From the NCBI RefSeq assembly GCF_047501465.1, contig NZ_JAZDRL010000001.1:1364001-1428000 (forward strand): a stretch of 64,000 nt of DNA, in the 5' to 3' direction. Both the position numbers and the translations under genes were made by a program. Origin of the DNA: Pseudochelatococcus sp047501465. Lineage in GTDB: Bacteria; Pseudomonadota; Alphaproteobacteria; Rhizobiales; Beijerinckiaceae. Each line of letters opens with the position of its first letter. Position 1 is the stretch's first letter. Below the pieces are notes generated by a model. That model ran no database searches. It saw nothing but the letters and a program-made list of their open reading frames with translations, and had not been told where the DNA came from. Positions 28,568 to 37,862 of this stretch are shown one piece after another.

Positions 28568-28645
28568 TGGTCGGAGCGAGAGGATTTGAACCTCCGACCC
28601 CTAGTCCCCCAGACTAGTGCGCTAACCGGGCTGCGCTACGCTCCG
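28568..28645 (-). tRNA. tRNA-Pro (anticodon GGG)
   Basis: Complete 78-base tRNA on the minus strand including CCA. Acceptor stem CGGAGCG/CGCTCCG, anticodon stem CTAGT/ACTAG with loop CTGGGGG (anticodon GGG), T loop TTCAAAT. It sits between the sctW pair and the RTX gene, so this part of the locus is interrupted by a core RNA gene. Confidence 0.97.
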
Positions 28646-28755
28646 TGACCAACGGAATCACCGACGCTCATCAAAGGTCGGTTCGTGGTGTTTAGGGAAA
28701 TACTCGCTTTGATGCAAGCACAAAGATCAAATAGCAGTGATAAGATTGGTGTAAC

Positions 28756-28785
28756 TTAAAAAGAGAACCCGGCGCGTGCGCCGGG
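28756..28785 (-). terminator. rho-independent terminator of the RTX-protein gene
   Basis: Seven-base GC-rich stem (28768-28774 and 28779-28785) about 30 bases past the stop on the minus strand, followed by TTCTCTTTTT in that direction. Confidence 0.85.
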
Positions 28786-28815
28786 CCCAATTGGTTTTGA
28801 TTCTCTGCCAGCTGA

Positions 28816-31800
28816 TCAGACGAACTGGATGTCAGCCTGTGCAAGGCTGCCACCGCCGATAGCGGAGCCAACCAGCGCTATTTCGTGTACAGCTTCGTTA
28901 TAGAGGTTCTGGCCATTACCTGTACCCACCAGATCAAAGTCTGTCTTGGTGAAGTACTCGCCGTTGGCTTTGAACAGAACCTGGAAGTCTGTGCCATTCA
29001 CAGTGTCAACCGTGAACACGCCATCATGGTCAGCACCTGCGTAAGTGCCTTGGCGCACCACCACATTCACAGTGGCTTCGCCGTTGTGGTTAGCTGTTGT
29101 GCCGATGAACGACCAGCCCCCTGTATGACCGCTACCATTGTAGAGAGCGATCTTGGTAGAGTTCGGATTATCCACGTCGACGATCAGCGTATCACCTCCG
29201 ACGGTGAAGTCAGTGATGATGTCGTTGTAAACCGACTGCCCTTGAAGCGTGGATTTTCCTGATTCGCTGTAGATACCCTGGTGATCGCGGTCAAAGTTAA
29301 AAACAAAGTTGTCCTTACCTGTGCCGCCGGTCAGAATATCGCGGCCGTCCCGCGTTTGCCCACCGCCGATGATGATGTCGTTGCCAGCGCCGCCATCAAT
29401 GATGTCGTTGCCGAAGCCTGTCTTGCCATACGGCGCATTATGATAACTGTCATAATCGTTATAGGAACGCTTACCAGCCCCTTCGAGGAAGTCGCCAACG
29501 AGGATATCATCCCCATCTCCGCCTGAAAGGTAGTCATTATCACCGTTGCCAATCAGGAAGTCGTTGCCGTTATTCCCATACAAGGAGTCTTCGTCATTGG
29601 TTCCGACTACATAATCATTCCCTTTAGAGCCTTTGAAAGTAAAGCCCTCGGAGGCATCAGCGGTGGTCAGAACCGCAAAGTCATACTTGGTGTCATATTT
29701 CAGGCCAACTGCCTGTGCTACGTCCTTTCCGAAGTAAACCTGATATCCGTCCTTGGTGATTTCGTGCGCTTGGGATTTGCCTTCAAGTTTGGAAGCGTCA
29801 ATCGTTTGCACGACTTCGTCCTGGAACCAGAGGCCTGTTACCGTACCGCTGCCCGAGACGTTAATGGCACCATTCGATTGTGCCTCCAGGTCAAGGCCTA
29901 TCAGGTTATTAAATGCAGCAAGATCTTTATCATAATGACCGCCGCCGCCGCCTTTATTGCTGGGGCCATAGCTACCTGTTGTGATGACTTCAGTAACACT
30001 TCCTTGCACATGTCCTGATGTTTCAATGTTCATCACACCAATTGAAGCGGCCTGCAGCCAGTTGTGGCCGTAGGTTTCAATACGTGCATTCCGAAGGTCA
30101 CGATCCACTTCATACCCTTTGAGGAGGGCGATATTGGAGTGGCCATGTACTTCCAGCTCTTGCGTGCTGCCGTTCAGCTCGATCCAGGAACTGCGACCGC
30201 CCTCGACATTGATGCTCGTTACAGTAGCTGCGCGATTGCCTTGAGCGTGGGAATCGTCGGCATCAATGCCCCACGAGCGGATAGTAGCGTAGTTAGCCGC
30301 ATTAATGACGACCGATTCCAGGTCATCAGCGGCATCACCGAACTGTTCGTTGTATTTTCCATACTCACCTGTTCCGATAACACCTACATCAATCGTGCTA
30401 TTGGAGGCGCCCTCGATTGTCAGATGCTGCAGGGCGTTAGCTTCTGCCATGGCGGCGTAAGACTCGTTTCCTACAGTCAGATCGCCATCCATTTCGGTCT
30501 TGATTGTGAGGTCCTGAACAGTGTTGCCGTCCACAATTGCGGTACCAAAGTGGTTGCCGATCACGACATCACCCGACGACTTGTTGATGATGCTGAGTGA
30601 TTCAGTGTAACGGCCGGGGAAATCATCATCCACCTGAATGCCGTTTGATAGCATTGCGGCTGCCAGGAAGTTGATGTTCACCGTATCGGCATTGATGACG
30701 CGTAATGCCGCCTTATTGCCAGCATTGCCTGCACTGGCCTTAAAGTTAACAGTGAGATCGGCGTAATCCTTGCCATTGTAATCAACTTCAAGACCCTGAG
30801 CGAGAGCGCCGTTGACATTGATTGTCGTTAACCCACTGTTGAAGTTATCAAAATCAGCCCGAGAAGCTGACTTGTTGAGGTCGATTGTTGCGAGGCTCCA
30901 GTCAATCTTCGACCCATTAAGCTGAACGGCTGCCTGAAAAGAAGCCTCTAGTGTTTCGACATTTGTGATGGTGGGGGTGCGGTTTGGATCGGTTGCCGTG
31001 AGGAAGTCCGTCACGATGCGATCGTCACCGTCACCACCGTCATAAACATCGCCCGTTCCCAGTGTATCGCCGGTTTTGAGCACGTCATCGCCTGAACCAA
31101 GCAGTGCGGTGAGCTGCGTGAATGTTTTGGACGTATCAAGATGAAGGCTTGAAGTCGCCGCCGAAGCGTCGATTTTTGTCAACGTGCTATCGAGAGCGTC
31201 GGTGATGGTGAACACGCCACCTTCGTAGCCGCCTGTGATATTAAGCGTCTCTGTTTTATGACCAATGAGGTCCGCCAAAGTGGAGTCATGCCCATCTGTG
31301 TCGTTGATCATAAGGTTGATCGTTTCCACGGCGCCATTCTGTGCATCGTTCGTGGTCGCATGTACCACGCCAAATACTTCATGGACGCCGATATAAGCTT
31401 CGCCACCAAACTCATTTGAATCATATGATAATTTGATGGTGTGGTTAGGGTTCCGGGCGTCATCCACGATATTTACGTGCGTGGCGCCGCTTTGGATATC
31501 CTTAAGATGGAAATTACCCTGAATGTTGTTCAGGTTAATCTGCCAGATGTCTGTCCAGTTTCTTGTATTGAGAGTTGTGTCAGCGTCTCCACCGGCGGTG
31601 ACGTCCACCAAGGCGACGCCCGTTACTTTTCCGGCTTGGGTCACGTTGCCATTAACAGACAGTTCAAACACATTGTCTGAAGAGCCTGTGATGGAGTCAT
31701 TGCCATTGTAGGTATCGTTATTGCCGTTATTTTGCGTGCTGTCCGAGAAGCCCTTAACGGTATCTCCCGCCGCCATCACTACCGTATCGGCAGAGACAGT

Positions 31801-32391
31801 CAGATTAAACTGCACTTCTGGAGGGGGTGGATCTTGTGGCCAGAAATCAGATTCACGCAGGTTTTCGTTATATGGAAGTGCGTTTCCATCTGCTGCGTAA
31901 AGCAAGGCACTTGCGATTGCGGTGTTAGCCGGAACGGTAAATTCAGGTTCAAAGGTGAACCTCGCAACGATTTCTGGCAGCGAGTAGCTGCTATTAACCC
32001 AGAAACTTAACCCATTAGCATCGGGCTCGCGGCCGAGAACATTCTGATAGATCTGTGTAATAGCCTGCGCACGTGTCTGGCTCTCAAAATCAAATTTCCA
32101 TTCCGGGAGATTAGAGAAGTATATTGCCAGATCTACGATATTGCCGGCAGACGTGGTCTGGTAATTCTGAATCCAATAGTTCAGCCCGGCATCATCTGGA
32201 ATGCGCCCAAATGAAGCTTGATAAAGGCGGAATACCGGGTTCACGGTAGCTTGCGCCGCACCAATGAGGAATGTGTCTAGCGCATCATAGGTAGGGTACG
32301 AATTCGCCCAGAGCTGAATTTGACTATCACTTGATACAACGCGGAGAATTGCTTCAGAACGCTGCGTAACAATGTTGATATCTAGAGCCAT
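28816..32391 (-). CDS. large DUF4214/RTX repeat protein, S-layer- or adhesin-like, type I secreted
   Basis: A 1191-residue acidic protein. Two DUF4214 units lie near residues 54-100 and 113-160 (FRLYQASFGRIPDDAGLNYW, IYQNVLGREPDANGLSFW). A Thr/Asn-rich beta-strand middle follows (about 200-910), with one isolated calcium motif GGDGDDRIV near 454. A block of RTX nonapeptides (about 920-1035: GNNGNDFLIGNG, GGDGDDILVGD, GGAGNDIIIGGG) and a hydrophobic C terminus complete it. No N-terminal signal peptide and almost no cysteine, as expected for a type I secretion substrate. The layout resembles alphaproteobacterial S-layer proteins. The ATG at 32391 follows AGAAGGA; an upstream ATG is poorer. No transporter genes are nearby. 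Confidence 0.85.
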   Translation of the reverse strand: MALDINIVTQRSEAILRVVSSDSQIQLWANSYPTYDALDTFLIGAAQATVNPVFRLYQASFGRIPDDAGLNYWIQNYQTTSAGNIVDLAIYFSNLPEWKFDFESQTRAQAITQIYQNVLGREPDANGLSFWVNSSYSLPEIVARFTFEPEFTVPANTAIASALLYAADGNALPYNENLRESDFWPQDPPPPEVQFNLTVSADTVVMAAGDTVKGFSDSTQNNGNNDTYNGNDSITGSSDNVFELSVNGNVTQAGKVTGVALVDVTAGGDADTTLNTRNWTDIWQINLNNIQGNFHLKDIQSGATHVNIVDDARNPNHTIKLSYDSNEFGGEAYIGVHEVFGVVHATTNDAQNGAVETINLMINDTDGHDSTLADLIGHKTETLNITGGYEGGVFTITDALDSTLTKIDASAATSSLHLDTSKTFTQLTALLGSGDDVLKTGDTLGTGDVYDGGDGDDRIVTDFLTATDPNRTPTITNVETLEASFQAAVQLNGSKIDWSLATIDLNKSASRADFDNFNSGLTTINVNGALAQGLEVDYNGKDYADLTVNFKASAGNAGNKAALRVINADTVNINFLAAAMLSNGIQVDDDFPGRYTESLSIINKSSGDVVIGNHFGTAIVDGNTVQDLTIKTEMDGDLTVGNESYAAMAEANALQHLTIEGASNSTIDVGVIGTGEYGKYNEQFGDAADDLESVVINAANYATIRSWGIDADDSHAQGNRAATVTSINVEGGRSSWIELNGSTQELEVHGHSNIALLKGYEVDRDLRNARIETYGHNWLQAASIGVMNIETSGHVQGSVTEVITTGSYGPSNKGGGGGHYDKDLAAFNNLIGLDLEAQSNGAINVSGSGTVTGLWFQDEVVQTIDASKLEGKSQAHEITKDGYQVYFGKDVAQAVGLKYDTKYDFAVLTTADASEGFTFKGSKGNDYVVGTNDEDSLYGNNGNDFLIGNGDNDYLSGGDGDDILVGDFLEGAGKRSYNDYDSYHNAPYGKTGFGNDIIDGGAGNDIIIGGGQTRDGRDILTGGTGKDNFVFNFDRDHQGIYSESGKSTLQGQSVYNDIITDFTVGGDTLIVDVDNPNSTKIALYNGSGHTGGWSFIGTTANHNGEATVNVVVRQGTYAGADHDGVFTVDTVNGTDFQVLFKANGEYFTKTDFDLVGTGNGQNLYNEAVHEIALVGSAIGGGSLAQADIQFV

Positions 32392-33185
32392 GATGAATTC
32401 CTTCTCTTTCATGGTCAAAGGCACATCAGCGAAAGGTCGCCCCCCGGCGCCCTTAGTGAATTGCTATACCCCTAGATAGACAATTACGCAATAATCCAAT
32501 ACAGCAAATAATACCAATTATGCAGAAAACGCATCAAAAATTACGCGTAATAATATCAAACAGTCTAATATTTAATCATGAAAAATTCATATTTACGACA
32601 GTTTGATTGTCTTAATTTGATAATCTGGTTGTCTCTTGAAATAGTCAAGTTTATGTTTGATCATTTCCCACAATGCACATGTGATAATCGATACTTTTTA
32701 CGTGTTTTATTGCATATTCAGAATGGTCTATATAGAGAATAAATCTATTATTGCTTGTATTAAAAATTATAATTCAGTATTTTGATTGTTATTGTTCTTG
32801 GTGTGTTGTATTTCTTCTTCCGCAATCTATAATCGAAAACGCATTGGGTTCGCAATCAGGTATATGATTAACTGTATGGGCGTGCTTGATATAGCAACCG
32901 ATATTCTTGCGTGGATGTTATGAATGTATCGTCCGAAAATCCCAGCTTGAGCCTTCGATGATTTTGGAAGCAGGGCGCATGCTGAATGTGAGCGCCTGAG
33001 CGCGCATGAATGCAGTCCTGATGGTCCTTGAGAGAAGTAAGAGTGCCCGGTTAAGGGAGGTTATTGCCACGTTATTCGCTGGTACAGGGTAACTTGGGGA
33101 GCAGTAGGGCTCAACGCTGAAAGTTACAATTGTTGTTCACCAGGGGCCAGATGATCTGCTAAAGCCAGATAGCTAGTATAAATAT
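32392..33185. other. AT-rich intergenic region upstream of the RTX gene
   Basis: About 790 bases, strongly AT-rich with many TTGAT/ATCAA words, between the RTX gene start and the sctF terminator. It probably holds the RTX promoter and a long leader. I see no open frame with a ribosome site, no RNA gene and no insertion-sequence remnant. TTGAT words could serve a Crp/Fnr-type regulator, but no well spaced palindrome was found. Confidence 0.4.
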
Positions 33186-33212
33186 AAAAAAATTCGGCGG
33201 CTTTCGCCGCCG
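33186..33212 (-). terminator. rho-independent terminator of the sctF operon
   Basis: Perfect seven-base stem CGGCGGC/GCCGCCG (33195-33201 and 33206-33212, four-base loop) followed on the minus strand by AATTTTTTT. About 60 bases after the sctF stop. Confidence 0.9.
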
Positions 33213-33275
33213 TATTTTGTCGTGCATCAATGACATCTGCATATTGTGCTGCCAGATCCTGCAGATCTTCAGCGC

Positions 33276-33593
33276 TTATGCAATATTACGAACGACCTGC
33301 TTCAGCGTATCAGAAACGCTCTTTAGCATATTGGTACGCAAATTGCTGATTGCTGACCAAGTGTTCATTGCAATCTGCATGGCAAACATACGCTCGGTAT
33401 CGGATAAGTTACCATTGGATTCGATAGCTTTGATTTCAGCTTCGATGCCAGCCATCTTGCCGCCGAGATATTGCTGGCTCCAGAATAGATCCATGCCATC
33501 CCTTTGATCCAGCACATAGGATGAATCAGCATAATTAGCCGGCTCAGGCAAATCGCCTCTAATTCCTACACCAACGTCATATTGGGTTGCCAT
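33276..33593 (-). CDS. sctF: type III secretion needle subunit
   Basis: A 105-residue protein with the needle-subunit pattern: a variable N terminus, a helix-turn-helix and the conserved C-terminal helix WSAISNLRTNMLKSVSDTLKQVVRNIA, close to the EscF/YscF form in which a tryptophan-containing segment is followed by a serine- and lysine-rich amphipathic helix. It polymerises to form the extracellular needle. GAGGAG stands eight bases before the ATG. Third gene of the Crp/Fnr regulator - small gene - sctF operon, with a strong terminator behind. The family is short and divergent, so confidence is good but not complete. Confidence 0.82.
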   Translation of the reverse strand: MATQYDVGVGIRGDLPEPANYADSSYVLDQRDGMDLFWSQQYLGGKMAGIEAEIKAIESNGNLSDTERMFAMQIAMNTWSAISNLRTNMLKSVSDTLKQVVRNIA

Positions 33594-33619
33594 GATAAAA
33601 CTCCTCGAGCATCAACTGG

Positions 33620-33901
33620 CTAGCGGACTATGTCTCTAGCAGCCTTAATAGCAGCATTTATAATGACTGACTTGTCATAAATGTCAACTGTTGCCCCTTT
33701 GGTAATGATGCTTTTAATCTCTGTCTCAATATCATCAAGAGCTTGGTTAATACTTTCTAATGTTTTTTCATTGGCATCAGTTACCTGTGGCGCTGTGATT
33801 TCTTCGACAGATAGGGATGCCGTTGATGGTGCGTGAACTTTAGCTTCAGCTTCTGGTGTCTTGTCGGCTGTCTTTGGTGGCTTAAAAAGATCTCCGAACA
33901 T
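33620..33901 (-). CDS. small protein before sctF, possible needle co-chaperone
   Basis: A 93-residue protein starting MFGDLFKPPKTADKT behind AGGAGG. The N-terminal half is Pro/Thr/Ala-rich and probably unstructured; the C-terminal half (TLESINQALDDIETEIKSII then VIINAAIKAARDIVR) is predicted to be two helices. In Ysc-type systems the genes next to the needle gene encode SctE/SctG co-chaperones that keep the needle subunit monomeric; position and size fit such a role, but I see no diagnostic motif. It begins two bases before the regulator stop codon region ends, indicating coupled translation. Confidence 0.6.
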   Translation of the reverse strand: MFGDLFKPPKTADKTPEAEAKVHAPSTASLSVEEITAPQVTDANEKTLESINQALDDIETEIKSIITKGATVDIYDKSVIINAAIKAARDIVR

Positions 33902-33903
33902 GG

Positions 33904-34749
33904 TCAAAAATCCTCCTGCAGCGCAAGCGCTTCTAATTTGGGCCGATTCAGGATGATGATTGAACGATCCTGCATTGATATCCATTTATCGCGCTCCCAG
34001 GTTTTAAGAGCGCGGTTGACGTTACTGCGGGCGCCGCGAGCCATTAAGCCTAGATCGGTTTGTGTAACCATAGCGCCAACGTATGGGTATGAGCGTTGAT
34101 CGATCAGCGTGTGTGTACCGAGGCCATCAGCGAGTCGCAATAGCGCTTGCGCAATGCGTGCTGCCAATGTTTTCAGACTTAGCATCCGGGTCAATTCTAC
34201 ATAAGCACGATAGCGTTTGGCGACGACATGTGCGATCGCAGCGCTTATTTGCGGGTGACGCTCACGCAGTTGGCGGTATTGGTGCAGCGGTACGGCCGCG
34301 ACCACTACCTCACCAATCGCTGTAGCCATGTCGCAATGAGTGCCGCCCTCAAATATGCCAAGCTCGCCAAAGCTTTCACCCGGAGGGAGAATGCCGCATA
34401 AAACTGCTGATCCATCCTCCATCAGATACGACAACCTTACATAGCCTGATCGAATAAAATAGAGGTAATCCGCATCATCATCCTGCAGGTAGATCAGATC
34501 ATGGGGGGCAAATGTCCGTGTGATCAGGGATGCAGCCAGCGCCTGCTCGGCTTCCACGCCCATATTCTGAAATTCCTTGCTCCCCAGGAATGCGCATCTT
34601 GCATCAGCCGGTGCGGCTATTTCTGCAGCTCTGCCAGTTGATGATGCAAGATGTTCAACCTGTTTGTACGGTCTGTTTCTGGGTGCATCCAGGGTGGCAG
34701 CAACAACAAGTGAAGCGGGGTTCTTCGGGGGGCTTAATGTCCGATTCAT
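33904..34749 (-). CDS. Crp/Fnr-family transcriptional regulator
   Basis: A 281-residue regulator. A 60-residue N-terminal extension of low complexity precedes a cyclic-nucleotide-binding-like domain (LIYLQDDDADYLYFIRSGYVRLSYL, GESFGELGIFEGGTHCDMATA) and a C-terminal HTH_Crp motif (VTQTDLGLMARGARSNVNRAL). It lacks the cysteine cluster of Fnr. The ATG at 34749 follows AAGGG; an upstream ATG is not supported. It heads the operon containing sctF and faces sctD across a 528-base divergent region, so it is the best candidate in the window for controlling the secretion genes. Ligand unknown. Confidence 0.85.
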   Translation of the reverse strand: MNRTLSPPKNPASLVVAATLDAPRNRPYKQVEHLASSTGRAAEIAAPADARCAFLGSKEFQNMGVEAEQALAASLITRTFAPHDLIYLQDDDADYLYFIRSGYVRLSYLMEDGSAVLCGILPPGESFGELGIFEGGTHCDMATAIGEVVVAAVPLHQYRQLRERHPQISAAIAHVVAKRYRAYVELTRMLSLKTLAARIAQALLRLADGLGTHTLIDQRSYPYVGAMVTQTDLGLMARGARSNVNRALKTWERDKWISMQDRSIIILNRPKLEALALQEDF

Positions 34750-35277
34750 GCTGCGATTGCCCTTCTCAGCCTTACAAGGGGATAATGGGCAGGGCACGGC
34801 ATAGGCAGAGTGGATGTGTCAGGATGAAAAATCGGGGAATGTGGACGCAAGCTATCCCTGCTCCGCGCCTCTACAGGTCGATGACCAGACGGGGGGTGAG
34901 CCGTGCCTGTAATGTTACCCTGGCGCTGCAACGCATCCTCCGTGGCAATGGAGCTGGAGCATTTGCTGATTGGGGTGTTATGCACAGGCTCGTACAGCTG
35001 AAATGCCCTCAAAACTCGCATGTGTAGCAGTTGATGCTGCCAATACGCCTCAAGAATGCCACACTCTGATAAATTTGTCATCAAGCCCTGTCAAAAATTG
35101 CGATTTTCCTGGGAGTTGTTAGGCAGGAAGGTGCTGTTTATATTGGATGTCCAGAAGATCGAAGGTAATATGTTCCATTGCTGTAGTGACATCGTTTGGT
35201 TACGGTGTAATTAAGCGCTGAGAGAGATCGAGGGGTGTCCATTACGGCCAGCTCAGGAAATGCTGCGGGAACACTAA
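34750..35277. promoter_or_regulatory. divergent promoter region between the Crp/Fnr gene and sctD
   Basis: Gap of 528 bases separating the leftward regulator-sctF operon from the rightward sctD pair; both promoters must lie here. Weak open frames on both strands lack ribosome sites. No clear Crp- or Fnr-type palindrome is recognised. Confidence 0.4.
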
Positions 35278-37437
35278 ATGACGGATGAGGGTTTGACTGA
35301 TCCCGATGCAATGAGCGCCGGCGTAACGGATGGCACAATCCTCAAAATTCTGAGTGGCGTGCAGTCCGGCGTTGAAGTCTCGCTGTCACCTGGGCTTTAT
35401 ACGCTTGGGTCCGGGGGTGACGATGATATTCAGATCATCGATGTCAGTCTGGCTCCTGGCCATTTGCAGTTGCGGGTTGGTGCTGGTGCCATTCAGGTTA
35501 AAGCTGCGGCTGGTTCTGTGCGCACCGGTAACGGTATTGCTCTGGATCCTGACAGCGAATGGCATGAAGTTGAGCCGCTTGATATTCTGACAGCAGGGAC
35601 GACGCGCCTTGCGCTCGGGCCTTCTACCGCAGCCTGGACTTCCGTAACTGATATTGATGACGAGAAAGCTCCTGCAGAGAAAGAGGAAGCTGCGCCAGAG
35701 CGTCAAACCCTATCAGATATTCTGGCGCGTATTGACCTTCGTAAGCAGGCCTTACCTTTGCTTGCATTAGTGATGGTGTTGGGGCTGGCCATTTGGTACC
35801 TCGCATCTGATGGTGCAGGGCGTTCGGATAATGCCGGCATTACGCCCGCGAATGTTGCCGAGGTGCGCGCTGCTTTGGTGCCATTGCCTTTTGCACGTAA
35901 CATCGAAGTGCGCCAAGAGGTTGATGGTACCATCTATGCAACTGGCTATGTTGATTCGACGGTAGAACGTCGCGCAGTTGCTGGCGCAATAGAGGAAACT
36001 GGCGTACCGGTGCATCTGCGTGTGTGGGTGCTTCAATCCATGCGGCAGGAAATCGAGGGGTTGATTGCAGCGCAAAAGCGCAATGTTACCTTTGATATTT
36101 CCCGCACCGGTGTTGTTACACTCAATGGCCTCATTCCTGATGATGCTCAAGCGGCGCAATTTATCAGTACCATACGGGAAGGGGTGCTGGGGGTAACGTC
36201 TGTTGAGTCCAATTTGCGTACGCCAACAAGCCTTTTAGCTGATGTAGAGAAACTGGCTCAATCATCGCGCATTAAGCCATGGGTGTTATTTCGTTTTGAT
36301 CAGGGTGTGATTGAGGCAACCGGGGCATTGCCTGCAGATGAAGTAGATTCCTGGTCTGGCTTCCTGCAGGTGTATGCGCGGCGCTTCGCTCCTGATGTTG
36401 GGTTGCGCTCATTTGTGCAGTTGCAAGATATAAATGTTCCTCCTAGCCATGCTATTACAATTGGCGCTGCTGCTCAGAACACGGGCGATGTTGAGGTTGA
36501 TGTTTCGCGTATACAGCAGGGAAATTTCACCTCGGAAGATGTGTTGATTGGTGCCCCTCAAAGCAGACAATCAATTTCGGAGCCAGTTCAGCAGCCATCC
36601 TCCAATGAGGCCGCGCCAAATACGGGGGGGCTGCTGCCCGGCAATAATTTCCCGAGTGCTGCTGAGATGGGGTTGGATCAGTCCGCTAATGCCCCTGATT
36701 CAGATGTAGGGCGGTCGTCCGATGCGGCTGTTTCTGGACGTTCTAACCTGTCATCCTTACGGCCAAGGGTAGGAATGCAATCACTTTTGGTTGCCCCCGC
36801 TGCGGATTCTGAAGCAGTGAAAGCCGAGGTGCGGATAAGTGCCGTACCTGGAGAAGGGGTGGGAATGCGTGCATTGCAGGTTCTGCCGCCACGTGAAAAA
36901 ATGACCGCTCCGGTTATGGGGAATATTAGCCTTTCTTCGGATGGTATTTCTCCGGTTTCAAGAGCAGGCATGAGGGCGCTTATTGTCTCGCCCGCCGAGG
37001 AAGAGCCTAATACGAATGTTATTGCTACTGTGGGAATCAGCGGTAATTCTGCATGGTTGGGCATTGAAGGTTTTAATGCCCCACTCCAGAGCGGTAGCGG
37101 GGCTTTGCAGAATAATGACGCCTTGAATGCATCTCTCTCCAACAGTACGCGGCTGCTGCTTGAGCAATGGCGCGATGGGCGTTTGCAGGGGGGGGCAAAC
37201 GCGAACTCTCTTATGCAGGCACTTGAGCGGTTGAGCAGGGAAGGTGGAGCTGGTGGGGCCTCGCGTTTGGCTCGCCAACAGCTTTATGATCGCTATTTGC
37301 CCGCTGCTTCGGGGCGGGTTGAGTTCAGAGAGGATGCTGGCCAGCATCAGATCTTCAACGCCCCAGGATGCCGCTACGGCACTGTTCTGGCTCGATATTC
37401 TCAGTGTTGGGCGAACATTATCTTTATCGAGCTTTGA
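35278..37437 (+). CDS. sctD: type III secretion inner-membrane ring protein SctD with long C-terminal extension
   Basis: Outer part of the inner-membrane ring of the injectisome. The 719-residue protein has a cytoplasmic FHA-like domain (about residues 20-120, LKILSGVQSGVEVSL and LYTLGSGGDDDIQI), one transmembrane helix at about 159-177 and periplasmic ring-building modules (about 195-410, LNGLIPDDAQAAQFIS). The usual family length is near 420, so about 300 residues extend beyond it. That tail holds three related segments centred on GMQSLLVAP (499), GMRALQVLP (529) and GMRALIVSP (564). The 188-residue frame that follows overlaps its end by up to 194 bases. Confidence 0.82.
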   Translation: MTDEGLTDPDAMSAGVTDGTILKILSGVQSGVEVSLSPGLYTLGSGGDDDIQIIDVSLAPGHLQLRVGAGAIQVKAAAGSVRTGNGIALDPDSEWHEVEPLDILTAGTTRLALGPSTAAWTSVTDIDDEKAPAEKEEAAPERQTLSDILARIDLRKQALPLLALVMVLGLAIWYLASDGAGRSDNAGITPANVAEVRAALVPLPFARNIEVRQEVDGTIYATGYVDSTVERRAVAGAIEETGVPVHLRVWVLQSMRQEIEGLIAAQKRNVTFDISRTGVVTLNGLIPDDAQAAQFISTIREGVLGVTSVESNLRTPTSLLADVEKLAQSSRIKPWVLFRFDQGVIEATGALPADEVDSWSGFLQVYARRFAPDVGLRSFVQLQDINVPPSHAITIGAAAQNTGDVEVDVSRIQQGNFTSEDVLIGAPQSRQSISEPVQQPSSNEAAPNTGGLLPGNNFPSAAEMGLDQSANAPDSDVGRSSDAAVSGRSNLSSLRPRVGMQSLLVAPAADSEAVKAEVRISAVPGEGVGMRALQVLPPREKMTAPVMGNISLSSDGISPVSRAGMRALIVSPAEEEPNTNVIATVGISGNSAWLGIEGFNAPLQSGSGALQNNDALNASLSNSTRLLLEQWRDGRLQGGANANSLMQALERLSREGGAGGASRLARQQLYDRYLPAASGRVEFREDAGQHQIFNAPGCRYGTVLARYSQCWANIIFIEL

Positions 37438-37810
37438 CGCCGATAATTTGCTGGCGTTGATGGAGGTGGCGATGAATCCTCGCCGCGTTACACGCTGTAT
37501 CGAGCGCGCCTTCCCTGACACAGACATAATCACCAACTCAATTTATCTGCGAGAAGTAAAGCGCAACCCAGCGTTCATCCGGTTCATTCTGCGCGATATT
37601 AGCCCATTCACGCTGGATGTAGCGGGTGCGAGCCCTGCTGGCGAGGTGCGCTTCATTCAAACGCAGGACGGCGTGAAAATTCGAGAAGGCGCATCCCCCA
37701 CTGATAGCAGCAGGCTGTTGGTAGTAGGTGAGCTTGGTTCGATCGTTGAGGTGCCTAATGGTTTGGCATCACTCGTATATGGTCCAAACCTGGTATGGAT
37801 ACTGGATTAG
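37334..37810 (+). CDS. unknown protein encoded behind sctD
   Basis: An open frame of up to 188 codons (from 37244) whose first part lies inside sctD in another frame. Starting at the ATG at 37334 gives 158 residues; an ATG at 37460 just past the sctD stop is also possible. The sequence is soluble and mixed alpha/beta (FWLDILSVGRTLSLSSFDAD, RNPAFIRFILRDISPF, LASLVYGPNLVWILD) with a normal hydrophobic pattern, which suggests real coding. I recognise no family. Same strand and no gap to sctD imply a secretion-related role. Confidence 0.6.
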   Translation: MLASIRSSTPQDAATALFWLDILSVGRTLSLSSFDADNLLALMEVAMNPRRVTRCIERAFPDTDIITNSIYLREVKRNPAFIRFILRDISPFTLDVAGASPAGEVRFIQTQDGVKIREGASPTDSSRLLVVGELGSIVEVPNGLASLVYGPNLVWILD

Positions 37811-37862
37811 AGAGGCTGAGCTTCACATTATAGGATGTCGCAGAAGCATATTGTGAAGCCAG

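Noticed and set aside
34530..35084. Frames on both strands over the start of the Crp/Fnr gene and its upstream region
   Set aside because: No ribosome sites; they read antisense to or through the regulator gene and lack protein-like character.
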